A DNA stretch of 64,000 nucleotides, taken from contig CALVDL010000018.1 in NCBI GenBank assembly GCA_944326305.1, positions 5,001-69,000 on the forward strand. Reading direction: 5' to 3'. Numbering within the stretch: the stretch's first letter is position 1; every line of letters starts with the position of its first letter. This DNA is from an uncultured Bacteroidales bacterium (GTDB lineage Bacteria; Bacteroidota; Bacteroidia; Bacteroidales; UBA932). Position numbers and translations under genes: made by a program. The notes below the pieces were generated by a model. That model worked only from the letters and a program-made list of their open reading frames with translations, made no database searches and had not been told where the DNA came from. Below are positions 32,451 to 40,996 of this stretch, in pieces.

Positions 32451-34322
32451 ATGGAAAGACAGCAATCTGACGGCAGGGCAATGGACCATAGTCCAAAGCC
32501 GTCTGCCGAAGCCATACGTGAGGCCTACAGCTCAAAGATAGCTGTTCTGGAGACGGAAAAGGATTCTCTCAAAAGGAAAAGCGGCCTGTGCCTGGCCGGG
32601 AAACTCTTTTTTTTCGCTGCCGCGGTGGTGTTTATCTGCTTTGCGGTCAGCAGCGTTTCATTCCGGGACATAGCATTTTCTGTACTGTCTGCGGCACTGT
32701 ATATTGTATCATATATTGCTGACAGCAGACTCCGGGACCGGATATCCAGGCTTGAGTCACTGCAGAAGACTTGCAGAAATGAACTAGCATATCTCGACGG
32801 GGATTTCACCCCATTCGGAAAAGGGGAGGAATATGCCGATCCGGACCATGAATATGCGTGTGACCTGGATATTTTCGGGGAAAGCTCCCTGTTCCAGAGA
32901 ATTGACAGGACAGTCACTTCCGGAGGGCGGGATCTTCTGGCGGGGTTGCTGAAAAAACTCCCCGGGGACAGCTCCGAGATACTCTCCCGCATGGAAGCCG
33001 TACAGGAGCTCTCTTCCATGGAAATGCTGGACTGGAGGACGGATTTCATCTCCAGTCCCAAGGCGGACAGCAGCCTGGAGGCCCTTTCCGGATATATTGG
33101 CCGGGAAAGTTACGGCAGGTTCTTGACTGTCTCGCATGTCCCGTTTGTCATGGTGGCTGTCACATGGGCATCTCTGGCGGCCGGAGTCTGCGGTGTGGCC
33201 TATGCCTGGGCGGTATTCGGCATAATGGTGATGGTGCAGCTCATGACAGCGGCCATCATAGGCCGTTCGTCGCAGAATGCTGCCGCCGGTGCAGACGCAC
33301 TCCACAAATCATACTCCGCCTATCTGAAACTCCTGAAAATGATACGCGGGACTGATTTCCGGTCCGTGAAACTGAAGGGCCTGAAGCAGGAGCTTTTCGG
33401 GCAGGATGCCGACTGCGACAAGGCCTTCCGGGAACTGTCCGGGATTCTGAACCTGTTTGACCAGCGCGGAGGGTATGTCATGTATTACCTTCTCAACGGC
33501 ACTCTCCAGTATGATGTCATGCTGATACGGCTTTTCATCAGGTGGGGCCGCAGATATTTCCCGTATATGGAGCGTTGGCTCGGGGCGATAGCCGGTTTCG
33601 ATGCTCTCACAAGCCTGGCGGTATATGCCTTCAACAGCCCAGGCGGCACCATGGCGCAAATCTCCGAAGACCCTGACTGTGTGGTGTCAGCTAAGGATGT
33701 CTTCCATCCCTTCCTCTCCCCGGACAAGGCTGTGCCCAACGATTTCGAGATAAAGAGACACAACATATTCATAGTCACCGGCGCCAACATGGCCGGCAAA
33801 AGCACCTTCCTCAGGACAATAGGAGTAAACTACATCCTCGCTTCCAACGGAGTCCCGGTATGCGCATCCTCATTCCGTTTCTCGGTGGTGTCCCTGTTTT
33901 CCGGCATGAGGACTTCCGACAACCTTTCCAGGGACATCTCCTACTTCAATGCGGAGCTCAGGCGGCTCAAACAGCTCATCGACCATGTCAAAGCCAATGA
34001 TTTCACGCTGATCATCCTGGACGAGATACTGAAAGGGACCAACTCGAAGGACAAGCTCCAGGGCTCTATAATGTTCCTGGACTATATCTCCGGATTCAAC
34101 GTGTCGGCCGTCGTGGCGACCCATGACCTGGAACTTGCCGGACTTGCGGACAAGGATCCGGGGCTGTACCGCAACCTGTGCTTCGAGATCGGGCTTTCCG
34201 AGGATATATGTTATACCTATAAGATACAAGACGGGGTGGCGCGCAACCTCAATGCGTCGTATCTCCTGTCCAGGATCCTCAATACGGACCGGACAGGCCT
34301 TTCGGCGGGGTGCAGCTCCTGA
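32451..34322 (+). CDS. Membrane-anchored MutS-family ATPase
   Basis: The start is placed at the ATG at 32451 (623 residues). The longer frame from 32331 starts inside the upstream hairpin. The N-terminal region has two hydrophobic helices (LFFFAAAVVFICFAVSSV and IAFSVLSAALYIVSYIA, about 45-85). A second pair follows at about 225-265 (VPFVMVAVTWASLAAGVCGVA, VFGIMVMVQLMTAAII). The C-terminal part is the MutS core and ATPase domain with Walker A TGANMAGKSTFLRTIGVN and Walker B LIILDEILKGTNSKDK, plus ATHDLELAGL. The N-terminal mismatch-reading domains of classic MutS are missing. It is probably not a mismatch-repair enzyme. Its function is unknown. Confidence 0.88.
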   Translation: MERQQSDGRAMDHSPKPSAEAIREAYSSKIAVLETEKDSLKRKSGLCLAGKLFFFAAAVVFICFAVSSVSFRDIAFSVLSAALYIVSYIADSRLRDRISRLESLQKTCRNELAYLDGDFTPFGKGEEYADPDHEYACDLDIFGESSLFQRIDRTVTSGGRDLLAGLLKKLPGDSSEILSRMEAVQELSSMEMLDWRTDFISSPKADSSLEALSGYIGRESYGRFLTVSHVPFVMVAVTWASLAAGVCGVAYAWAVFGIMVMVQLMTAAIIGRSSQNAAAGADALHKSYSAYLKLLKMIRGTDFRSVKLKGLKQELFGQDADCDKAFRELSGILNLFDQRGGYVMYYLLNGTLQYDVMLIRLFIRWGRRYFPYMERWLGAIAGFDALTSLAVYAFNSPGGTMAQISEDPDCVVSAKDVFHPFLSPDKAVPNDFEIKRHNIFIVTGANMAGKSTFLRTIGVNYILASNGVPVCASSFRFSVVSLFSGMRTSDNLSRDISYFNAELRRLKQLIDHVKANDFTLIILDEILKGTNSKDKLQGSIMFLDYISGFNVSAVVATHDLELAGLADKDPGLYRNLCFEIGLSEDICYTYKIQDGVARNLNASYLLSRILNTDRTGLSAGCSS

Positions 34323-34405
34323 TGATAGGGGGATCGGCAGCTTTTCTGATGAATGCATCTGTAAAAAATATGCAGACTAATTTTGCGGCGTCCGTTGGAA
34401 TCTTG

Positions 34406-34437
34406 TTTGGAAATCCGGATAGTTTTCCATACATTTG
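34406..34437 (+). promoter_or_regulatory. Promoter of the riboflavin operon
   Basis: TTTG (34406-34409) and TACATTTG (34430-34437) are spaced by 20 bases, a complete Bacteroidota promoter. The riboswitch begins about 15 bases downstream. Confidence 0.7.
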
Positions 34438-34452
34438 CCACGCTAATAGATA

Positions 34453-34572
34453 ATCTCTCAGGGCAGGGTGCGATTCCCTACCGGCGGTGACAGTCCGCGA
34501 CTCCCTGGTATACAGGGACTGAACCGGTGGAATTCCGGTACCGACGGTATAGTCCGGATGGAAGAGGGAGGC
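34453..34572 (+). ncRNA. FMN riboswitch (RFN element)
   Basis: Conserved RFN segments are all present in order: AGGGCAGGGTGCGATTCCC, TACCGGCGGTGACAGTCCGC, a variable arm with CTCCCTGGTATACAGGGA, GGTGGAATTCCGGTACCGAC, and GGTATAGTCCGGATGGAAGA. It senses flavin mononucleotide and controls the rib operon that follows. Downstream are an ACAGGTA/TGCCTGT hairpin (34606-34622) and a six-T run (34653-34658) that ends just before the ribD start. That layout suits control by termination, start-site masking or both. Confidence 0.95.
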
Positions 34573-34661
34573 GTGGCGGATGGCGGAAAGCCTGATAGCG
34601 CGCGTGACAGGTATCGTGCCTGTATTGCCCTGGGTGCTGTAGAGTGCTCGGGTTTTTTGTT

Positions 34662-35771
34662 ATGTGGAACAGTGAAGACAGGAAATTCATGGAAATGGCT
34701 CTTGACCTTGCCTCAGGCGGTCTGGGTCATGTGAATCCCAATCCTTTGGTGGGCGCCGTCATAGTGAAGGACGGCAGGGTCATATCCCGCGGATGGCATA
34801 AGGCCTATGGCGGTCTCCATGCCGAGACGGACGCCCTTTCCTGCTGCAGTGAAGATACGGCAGGCGCCACGATGTATGTGACTTTAGAGCCGTGCTGCCA
34901 TTACGGTAAGCAGCCTCCATGCACCTCGGCAATCATCAGGGCGGGGATTTCCCGTGTGGTGGTGGCGATGTCCGACCCGAACCCTCTGGTAGCCGGGCAC
35001 GGGGTGGAGATATTGAGAGCTTCAGGGATCACCGTTGAGACCGGGCTGTGCGAGGCGCAGGCGCGTCATCTCAACAGGGTTTTCATAAAATACATAAGTA
35101 CACGCCGTCCGTGGGTGGTGCTCAAGACTGCCATGACACTTGACGGGAGGATCGCAGCCGTTTCCGGTGATTCGAAATGGGTGACCGGGGAGCAGGCAAG
35201 GCATCTGGTCCATGAGATGAGGGGACGCTATATGGGGATTGTGGCCGGCATCGGGACTGTACTTGCCGATGACCCTATGCTCAACTGCAGGATAGAGGGG
35301 ATGAGGCAGCCGGTGCGGGTTGTCGTGGATTCGAAGGCATCGCTTCCTCCTGGGTCGGCTCTGGCGAGGACGTCCGGTGAGTTCCGGACGGTAGTGGCCC
35401 ATACTGCTGCGGCCCCGGAAGGGAATCTTGCCGGGTTGCGTGGATGCGGGGTGCAGACTCTGGAATGCGCTTCCGGCCCGGACGGGAGGGTCGACATCGG
35501 TGATATGCTCGTGCGGCTGGGCGGAATGTCTGTTGATTCGCTGCTTGTGGAGGGCGGGGCAGAGGTCGGATGGAGTTTTGTCAGCGGGGGCCATGTGGAT
35601 GAATACTATATGTTCATAGCACCGAAGATCATAGGCGGCAGGAATGCCAAGGGGCCGGTCGGAGGGGAAGGTTTCCCGAGGATGTCAGAGGCTGTGCCTG
35701 TGGATATTGAGTCTGTGACAAGATGCGGGGATGACTGGCTGGTACATGGCTTTCCCGGCCATGGCAAATGA
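34662..35771 (+). CDS. ribD: Bifunctional riboflavin biosynthesis deaminase/reductase
   Basis: RibD deaminates and then reduces the pyrimidine intermediate formed after GTP ring opening. The start at 34662 (369 residues, MWNSEDRKFMEMALDLA) fits the family N-terminus. An earlier in-frame GTG at 34644 lies in the terminator stem of the riboswitch. The deaminase domain (about 1-145) has HVNPNPLVGAVIVKDG, the zinc motif HAETDAL and TLEPCCHYGKQPPCTSAII. The reductase domain (about 146-369) has RPWVVLKTAMTLDGRIA, KWVTGEQARHLVHEMR and VDSLLVEGGAEVGWSFV. It is first of four rib genes under the FMN riboswitch. Confidence 0.96.
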   Translation: MWNSEDRKFMEMALDLASGGLGHVNPNPLVGAVIVKDGRVISRGWHKAYGGLHAETDALSCCSEDTAGATMYVTLEPCCHYGKQPPCTSAIIRAGISRVVVAMSDPNPLVAGHGVEILRASGITVETGLCEAQARHLNRVFIKYISTRRPWVVLKTAMTLDGRIAAVSGDSKWVTGEQARHLVHEMRGRYMGIVAGIGTVLADDPMLNCRIEGMRQPVRVVVDSKASLPPGSALARTSGEFRTVVAHTAAAPEGNLAGLRGCGVQTLECASGPDGRVDIGDMLVRLGGMSVDSLLVEGGAEVGWSFVSGGHVDEYYMFIAPKIIGGRNAKGPVGGEGFPRMSEAVPVDIESVTRCGDDWLVHGFPGHGK

Positions 35772-35772
35772 A

Positions 35773-35820
35773 GCATGCCCCACCGGGGCTGTCGCCGTCA
35801 GGCGACTGGGGGTGGACAGA
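35773..35820 (+). repeat. 48-bp hairpin repeat, copy 1
   Basis: This GC-rich element lies between ribD and ribE. It contains GTCGCC-GTCA-GGCGAC, a perfect 6-bp hairpin. An inverted copy at 63549-63596 differs at only 3 of 48 positions. Two of those changes form a G-C to A-T exchange of a base pair in the stem, and the third is in the loop. That implies selection for the folded form. Confidence 0.85.
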
Positions 35821-35846
35821 CAGTTGATTTTTAAGATAATATTGTT

Positions 35847-35880
35847 AAACATAAATTCGTCGGACTGACTTAAAGTATTG
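35847..35880 (+). repeat. AT-rich leader repeat, copy 1 (before ribE)
   Basis: AAACATAAATTCGTCGGACT continues as GACTTAAAGTATTG. It nearly repeats at 38377-38411 upstream of the thioredoxin-like gene. The segment TTGATTTTTAAGATAATATT just before it also resembles the sequence after copy 2. It ends 10 bases before the ribE ATG. Confidence 0.7.
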
Positions 35881-35890
35881 GATATCGGCC

Positions 35891-36538
35891 ATGTTTACAG
35901 GAATAATAGAGGAAATAGGCACTGTCCGTTCGATACGGGGCGGGGAAAAAGGTGCGGTGCTTGATATAGAGGCGGCCAAGGTGCTTGACGGTACGGCGGT
36001 CGGGGACAGCATTGCCGTGAACGGGGTCTGTCTGACTGTGACCCCCGGCAATGGTCATTTTACGGCCGATGCCATGCCGGAGACACTGCGCAGGACCTCG
36101 CTCTGCAGCCTTTCTGCCGGTTCGAAAGTGAACCTTGAGAGGGCGATGAGCTTCGGGGGACGTTTCGGGGGGCATATTGTATCGGGGCATGTGGATGCCT
36201 GCGGACGTGTGGCCTCGCTGACCCGGGAGGGGATAGCGGTACTGGTGCGCGTCTCTGCCCCGTCGGATGTCCTGAAGTACATAGCGGTGAAGGGGTCTGT
36301 CACATTGGACGGGGTGAGCCTTACCGTGACAGATGTGGACAGGGAAAGCCTGGCCGTGTCACTGATTCCGCATACGGCCGCTTCTACGACTCTCGGGCTG
36401 CTGCATCCCGGTTCCCCTGTAAATGTGGAGGTGGACCTTCTCGCCCGCTATGTCGAGAGGCTGCTGTCCGGCGGGGACATGGGGGGCATAGCTCCCGGCG
36501 GCCTGACCGAAGCCTTCCTGAGGGAGAATGGATTCTGA
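35891..36538 (+). CDS. ribE: Riboflavin synthase alpha subunit
   Basis: The enzyme dismutates two 6,7-dimethyl-8-ribityllumazine molecules to riboflavin. It has 215 residues. The N-terminal MFTGIIEEIGTV is diagnostic, and the two lumazine-binding repeats are visible (DSIAVNGVCLTVT at about 38-50 and GSVTLDGVSLTVTDV at about 135-149), with GGHIVSGHVD between. It is separated from ribD by 119 bases of repeat sequence but shares strand and pathway. Confidence 0.97.
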   Translation: MFTGIIEEIGTVRSIRGGEKGAVLDIEAAKVLDGTAVGDSIAVNGVCLTVTPGNGHFTADAMPETLRRTSLCSLSAGSKVNLERAMSFGGRFGGHIVSGHVDACGRVASLTREGIAVLVRVSAPSDVLKYIAVKGSVTLDGVSLTVTDVDRESLAVSLIPHTAASTTLGLLHPGSPVNVEVDLLARYVERLLSGGDMGGIAPGGLTEAFLRENGF

Positions 36539-36555
36539 TTAATTATAATAAATAT

Positions 36556-37791
36556 ATGGATAAAACAGAAAAATTTAAGTTCAATACCATAGAGGAGGCC
36601 GTTTCTGACTTGAAACAGGGACGGATGATAGTGGTGGTCGATGACCCTGACAGGGAGAACGAAGGGGATCTCATCTGTGCCGCACGTTATGCCGATACGG
36701 CCAATATTAATTTCATGGCCACATACGCTAAAGGGTTGATATGCATGCCTATGAGCAGGATCCTGGCAGAAAGGCTCGGCCTTTCGCAGATGGTTTCGCA
36801 CAATACGGATAACCACTGCACAGCCTTCACAGTCTCCATCGACCACGTCTCCACAGGCACTGGAATTTCGGCTGTGGAGCGTTCGGTCACGGCTATGAAA
36901 TGCGTTGACCCTGATGCCCGTCCGGAGGATTTCCGCCGTCCGGGACATATGTTCCCGCTGGAGGCGAGGCCAGGCGGAGTGCTTGAGCGTAAGGGCCATA
37001 CGGAGGCTACAGTGGATCTGATGCGGATTGCCGGGCTGGAGGAGTGCGGGCTTTGCTGCGAGATAATGCGTGAGGACGGGACAATGATGCATACTGCCGA
37101 GCTGATGGAGTTTGCCAGAGAGCATGGTCTGAAGATAATCACTGTGGAAAGCCTTGTGATGTACCGCAAGCATACGGAAAAGTGGATCGAGAGGGTGACT
37201 GATGTCCCGCTGCCGACAAAGTACGGTGAGTTCCGGGCATACGGCTATGTCAACCGTATCAACGGGGAACATCATGTGGCCCTGGTAAAGGGGGATGTAT
37301 CCACCGGTGAACCTGTGCTTTGCAGGATGCATTCGGAATGCCTGACCGGTGATGTGTTCGGTTCACTGCGCTGCGACTGCGGGGAGCAGCTGGCCGAGGC
37401 CCTCCGCCGTATCGAGAAGGCCGGCAGGGGAGTACTTCTGTACCTGCGTCAGGAGGGGAGGGGCATAGGACTGATAAACAAGCTGAAGGCTTATGAACTC
37501 CAGGAGCAGGGTATGGATACCGTTGAGGCGAATATCGCCCTGGGGTTCCCTGCGGACATGAGGGAGTATGATACGGGGGCGGCGATCCTGGCGGACCTTG
37601 GTGTCAGGAGGCTGATCCTTATGACCAACAATCCGCTGAAGATTGACGGGCTGGACCATTATGGAATCGAGGTGGTCAGCCGTGATCCTATTGAGATGAC
37701 ATGTAACGAGAAGAATGCAATGTACATGTACACCAAATACAAGAAAATGGGGCACCTGCTCCATTTCCGCCAGGAAGATGGAAGAAAATGA
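36556..37791 (+). CDS. ribBA: Bifunctional DHBP synthase / GTP cyclohydrolase II
   Basis: This 411-residue fusion supplies both starting blocks of riboflavin. The N-terminal RibB domain (about 1-205) makes dihydroxybutanone phosphate and has VVDDPDRENEGDLICAA and DHVSTGTGISAVERSVT. The C-terminal RibA domain (about 210-411) opens GTP, with zinc ligands in HSECLTGDVFGSLRCDCGEQ, the catalytic RQEGRGIGLINK, and MTNNPLKIDGL. It lies 17 bases after ribE and 18 before ribH. Confidence 0.97.
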   Translation: MDKTEKFKFNTIEEAVSDLKQGRMIVVVDDPDRENEGDLICAARYADTANINFMATYAKGLICMPMSRILAERLGLSQMVSHNTDNHCTAFTVSIDHVSTGTGISAVERSVTAMKCVDPDARPEDFRRPGHMFPLEARPGGVLERKGHTEATVDLMRIAGLEECGLCCEIMREDGTMMHTAELMEFAREHGLKIITVESLVMYRKHTEKWIERVTDVPLPTKYGEFRAYGYVNRINGEHHVALVKGDVSTGEPVLCRMHSECLTGDVFGSLRCDCGEQLAEALRRIEKAGRGVLLYLRQEGRGIGLINKLKAYELQEQGMDTVEANIALGFPADMREYDTGAAILADLGVRRLILMTNNPLKIDGLDHYGIEVVSRDPIEMTCNEKNAMYMYTKYKKMGHLLHFRQEDGRK

Positions 37792-37809
37792 ATTAACAAT
37801 ACCAGAATC

Positions 37810-38271
37810 ATGAAGACAATTGAAGGTAACCTTTCAGCTGCCGGCCAGAGGATAGGCATAGTGGCAGCGCGTTTCAACGAGTTTATCACCTCCAGGCTCC
37901 TTGGCGGGGCAGAGGATTCTTTCCTGCGCCACGGAGGTTCGGCAGATGACCTTGACGTGGCCTGGGTGCCGGGGTCATTCGAAATCCCGTTCATAGCCAA
38001 AAAGATGGCGCTTTCCGGTAAATATGACGCTGTAGTCTGCCTCGGTGCGGTGATAAGGGGCGCGACCCCGCATTTCGACATGGTAGCTGCTGAAGCCACC
38101 AAAGGCATAGCCCATGTAGGCCTCGAATGCGGTGTGCCTGTGATTTTCGGGGTCCTTACCACCGACTCCATCGAGCAGGCCATTGAGCGTGCAGGGACAA
38201 AGGCCGGCAACAAGGGCTTCGACGCCATGACTACCGCCATCGAGATGGTGAATCTCGCAAAGGCATTCTGA
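37810..38271 (+). CDS. ribH: 6,7-dimethyl-8-ribityllumazine synthase
   Basis: This 153-residue subunit joins the products of the RibD and RibB branches. Motifs are [50 protein letters not shown] with the catalytic His, and [19 protein letters not shown]. It is the last gene of the operon. Confidence 0.97.
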   Translation: MKTIEGNLSAAGQRIGIVAARFNEFITSRLLGGAEDSFLRHGGSADDLDVAWVPGSFEIPFIAKKMALSGKYDAVVCLGAVIRGATPHFDMVAAEATKGIAHVGLECGVPVIFGVLTTDSIEQAIERAGTKAGNKGFDAMTTAIEMVNLAKAF

Positions 38272-38277
38272 AAAATT

Positions 38278-38356
38278 TGTCATTTCGACCGAACGAAGTG
38301 AGTGGAGAAATCTGTAGATGAAATAAACAGATCCCTCGGCTTCGCTCGGGATGACA
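38278..38356. repeat. REP-like long hairpin after ribH
   Basis: TGTCAT at the left and ATGACA at the right frame a long imperfect stem (TCTGT with ACAGA inside). It contains the TTTCGACCGAACGAAGTGAG and GATCCCTCGGCTTCGCTCGG blocks. A half-element with TGTCATCCCGAGCGAAG lies at 14791. A further CTCGGGATGACA copy follows at 38365-38376. It may serve as a 3' stem-loop for the rib operon. Confidence 0.7.
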
Positions 38357-38376
38357 GAAGGATGCTCGGGATGACA

Positions 38377-38411
38377 AAACATAAATTCGTCGAACTGACG
38401 TTAAAATATTG
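38377..38411 (+). repeat. AT-rich leader repeat, copy 2 (before the thioredoxin-like gene)
   Basis: AAACATAAATTCGTCGAACT continues as GACGTTAAAATATTG and differs from copy 1 at 35847 at only a few positions, including one indel. It lies 26 bases before the next start codon. Confidence 0.7.
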
Positions 38412-38437
38412 ATTTTAAGGATAATATAATTTAAATA

Positions 38438-38938
38438 ATGAAGAAACTGGTTGTAATTATATTGGCAGCAATGATGCCATTGTTCTCCAGTGCGCAGGAG
38501 ACACTCAAGAAAGTCTATGACGAGAGCGCCGACCCGATGGAGCAGATTGACCGTGCCCTGTCGCAGGCGAAATCCGAAGGGAAGTTCGTTGTGTGCCAGG
38601 TGGGAGGAAACTGGTGCCCGTGGTGCCTGCGCTTTGCTGATTTCGTTTCAAAGGACAGCACTGTCAGTGAATTGATAGACAAGAACTTTGTCTATGTCCA
38701 CACCAACTACAACCCGCGCCGTCCATCCTCCGGGAATGACCAGGCTGCACGTACAGATGCTCTGATGAAACGCCTCGGGAATCCGGCGCGGTTCGGCTTC
38801 CCTGTATTTGTTGTGCTCGATGAAAACGGCAAGGTCCTGCATATCCAGGATTCCAGCTTCCTTGAAGAAGGCAAGACCTACAGTCAGCAGAAAGTCCTGC
38901 GCTTCTTCTCATGCTGGACTCCGGAAGCGGTGAAATGA
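38438..38938 (+). CDS. Exported thioredoxin-like protein
   Basis: This 166-residue protein has a signal peptide (MKKLVVIILAAMMPLFSSAQ), so it works in the periplasm. The thioredoxin fold has the redox pair in GGNWCPWCLRF (CPWC), then FVYVHTNYNPRRP and a cis-Pro region FGFPVFVVLDENGKVLH. It matches Thioredoxin_7/DUF255-like thiol-disulphide proteins. The partner is unknown. It ends 6 bases before the convergent malQ stop. Confidence 0.88.
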   Translation: MKKLVVIILAAMMPLFSSAQETLKKVYDESADPMEQIDRALSQAKSEGKFVVCQVGGNWCPWCLRFADFVSKDSTVSELIDKNFVYVHTNYNPRRPSSGNDQAARTDALMKRLGNPARFGFPVFVVLDENGKVLHIQDSSFLEEGKTYSQQKVLRFFSCWTPEAVK

Positions 38939-38944
38939 TTCTCT

Positions 38945-40993
38945 CTACCGTCCTGAAGTTTCTGCCATTCCGCGAATGGCGGTGTTGAGTCCCGTGGCTT
39001 CAAGCAGCTCCTCCAGGGTCAGGTGCATACGGTATCTCCAGTAGTGCGGATTGTCCGAAGGGTCGTTGATTCGTTCTGAGTCCGGGTCGGGGTTACGCAG
39101 TTTCCCGTCTATTGCCAGCCAGTCCTGGAGCGGGAGTATGGCGAGCAGGGAAGGGGAGTCGAGGTGCATCTTGACCACTTTGCGGCAGATCCACGGTTCG
39201 CACTCCTGCGGGGCTTCCCCGTTTTCTCCCAGCACTTCATGGTAGAATTTCCCTGTCAGGGACCTGTCCTCTTTCCACCAGGCCCTCAGGGGGTTCATGT
39301 CATGTGTGGATGTCGAGCAGACGGACAGGTACGGGTAGCGCCGCACGTCGGCGAACGTCTCGTGTGCGAGCTTCGGCATGCGCTGTATCTCCAGCGAGAG
39401 TATATGCAGGTCCGCCATCACTTCCGGCACGCAGTCCGGTATCATTCCCAGGTCCTCGCCGCAGGCCTGCATCTGTGTGGAGGAGAGGAGCTCCGGCAGC
39501 TTCTTCATGGCTGAATCCTTCCAGAAGCCGTTGTGGCGGCGGTAGAAAAAATCGTCATAGAGTGCATTGTACCTGTCCTTCATGTCCTGCTCCAGGGCCC
39601 TGTAGGCTTCCGTCTCCTGGGCGGCGATCCTCGGGTGCCAGTGCCCATAGAGATGCGGGTCGGCGACGAAAAGCGCATTTTCTGTCTCAGGGACCGCAGG
39701 CCCCGAGTCCGGCAGACTGAACCCCATGCCTCGCAGATATTCCGTAGTGTATGGCAGTGCAGGGCTGAAATGCCCCAGCAGCCCGCTCGATGCCCCGCAA
39801 GGTATTTCCCAGATGCGGAAGAACCCCAGTATGTGGTCTATGCGGAATGCGTCGAAGTACTGCTCCATGTTCTTCATGCGTGATTTCCACCATGAGTAGC
39901 CGTCCCTGGCCATCCTCTCCCAGTTGTATGTAGGCAGCCCCCAGTTCTGGCCTTTCTCCGCGAAGGCGTCAGGCGGGGCGCCGGCCTGTGAATCGAGGTG
40001 GAAGAGTTCCGGTGAGGCCCATGCGTCCGCGCTTGTCGGGCTGATGCCTATCGGCAGGTCGCCTTTCAGGTAGACTCCGTGGCTGTGCGCATAGTCGCGG
40101 GCGGATGAAAGCTGCCTGTGGAGGTGGTACTGTACGAAGCAGCAGTAGCTGAATTCGTGCTTCTCCTTCTTCAGAAGGGTGTCCGCCTTTGCCGGGTCAT
40201 AGGCAGAGTATTCTCCCCATTCCCTGAAATCGGCCGTCCCGTACCGGGCAGTAAGTATCCTGAATGCCGCATACGGCAGGAGCCAGTGGCTGTTATCCGA
40301 AAAGAACTGCCTGTAGGCCTTTGTCGTGCAGGTTTTCCTCCATTCCGAGGCGAAAGCCTTCCTCATGAGCCTGTCTTTTTCGGCATTGACCCTTTCGTAG
40401 TCAACCGCCGGGAGGGCGTTAAGGCTCTCGCGCAGCCTGATGTATTCCCCGTCCTGCTCTACTCCGGCATCCGGAAGATGGACGAACTGTGGGTGGAGGG
40501 CATATATGGAATTGGCGCTGTAAGGGTATGAATCTGTCCATGTCCCTGTCATTGTCGTGTCATTGACGGGAAGGAGCTGGAGCACCTTCTGGCCTGTAGA
40601 TGCGGCCCAGTCCACCAGTTTTTTGAGGTCATTGAACTCCCCTATGCCGAAACTGTCCCTGCTTCTGAGCGAAAACACGGGGACTGCAGTCCCGGCGCAC
40701 CGCGGCATCATCTGCCAGCTGTCGTGAACCTCCATACGGCCGGAGCCGTCAGTCCCTGCAGGAGTCTCCGTTATGGAATGGTACAGCCATTCCCTTCTTT
40801 TGAACCTGCCGTCCTTCTCCACTTCATAGTGGTAGTGACTGAAATCCCGGACATCCGCGTTTTCTATCAGGACCTCCCATGTCCCGTCAGAGCCGGGAAC
40901 GTACCGCATCCCGGCCTTGCCATCCTGCCCGTAGTGAAGGAAAAGGTTCTCCCCCCAGAGGGTGCGGTAATTTATTGTAAAGTGTATATGCAT
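38945..40993 (-). CDS. malQ: 4-alpha-glucanotransferase (amylomaltase, GH77)
   Basis: MalQ moves maltosyl units between malto-oligosaccharides and frees glucose. It has 682 residues. The first 110 or so look like a starch-binding CBM20-type domain (INYRTLWGENLFLHYG, GTWEVLIENADVRDFSHYHYEV). The GH77 barrel has RDSFGIGEFNDL, the nucleophile Asp in FDAFRIDHILGFFRIWEIP, acid Glu in ACGEDLGMIP and third Asp in STHDMNPLRAWW. Bacteroidota MalQ proteins often carry two N-terminal CBM20 domains. This one seems to have one. It starts 3 bases after the stop of the transporter gene, so the two are coupled. Confidence 0.94.
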   Translation of the reverse strand: MHIHFTINYRTLWGENLFLHYGQDGKAGMRYVPGSDGTWEVLIENADVRDFSHYHYEVEKDGRFKRREWLYHSITETPAGTDGSGRMEVHDSWQMMPRCAGTAVPVFSLRSRDSFGIGEFNDLKKLVDWAASTGQKVLQLLPVNDTTMTGTWTDSYPYSANSIYALHPQFVHLPDAGVEQDGEYIRLRESLNALPAVDYERVNAEKDRLMRKAFASEWRKTCTTKAYRQFFSDNSHWLLPYAAFRILTARYGTADFREWGEYSAYDPAKADTLLKKEKHEFSYCCFVQYHLHRQLSSARDYAHSHGVYLKGDLPIGISPTSADAWASPELFHLDSQAGAPPDAFAEKGQNWGLPTYNWERMARDGYSWWKSRMKNMEQYFDAFRIDHILGFFRIWEIPCGASSGLLGHFSPALPYTTEYLRGMGFSLPDSGPAVPETENALFVADPHLYGHWHPRIAAQETEAYRALEQDMKDRYNALYDDFFYRRHNGFWKDSAMKKLPELLSSTQMQACGEDLGMIPDCVPEVMADLHILSLEIQRMPKLAHETFADVRRYPYLSVCSTSTHDMNPLRAWWKEDRSLTGKFYHEVLGENGEAPQECEPWICRKVVKMHLDSPSLLAILPLQDWLAIDGKLRNPDPDSERINDPSDNPHYWRYRMHLTLEELLEATGLNTAIRGMAETSGR

Positions 40994-40996
40994 GAA

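Noticed and set aside
36448..37332. 294-residue minus-strand frame opposite ribE/ribBA
   Set aside because: It runs across the junction of two well-conserved genes on the other strand and has no recognisable features.
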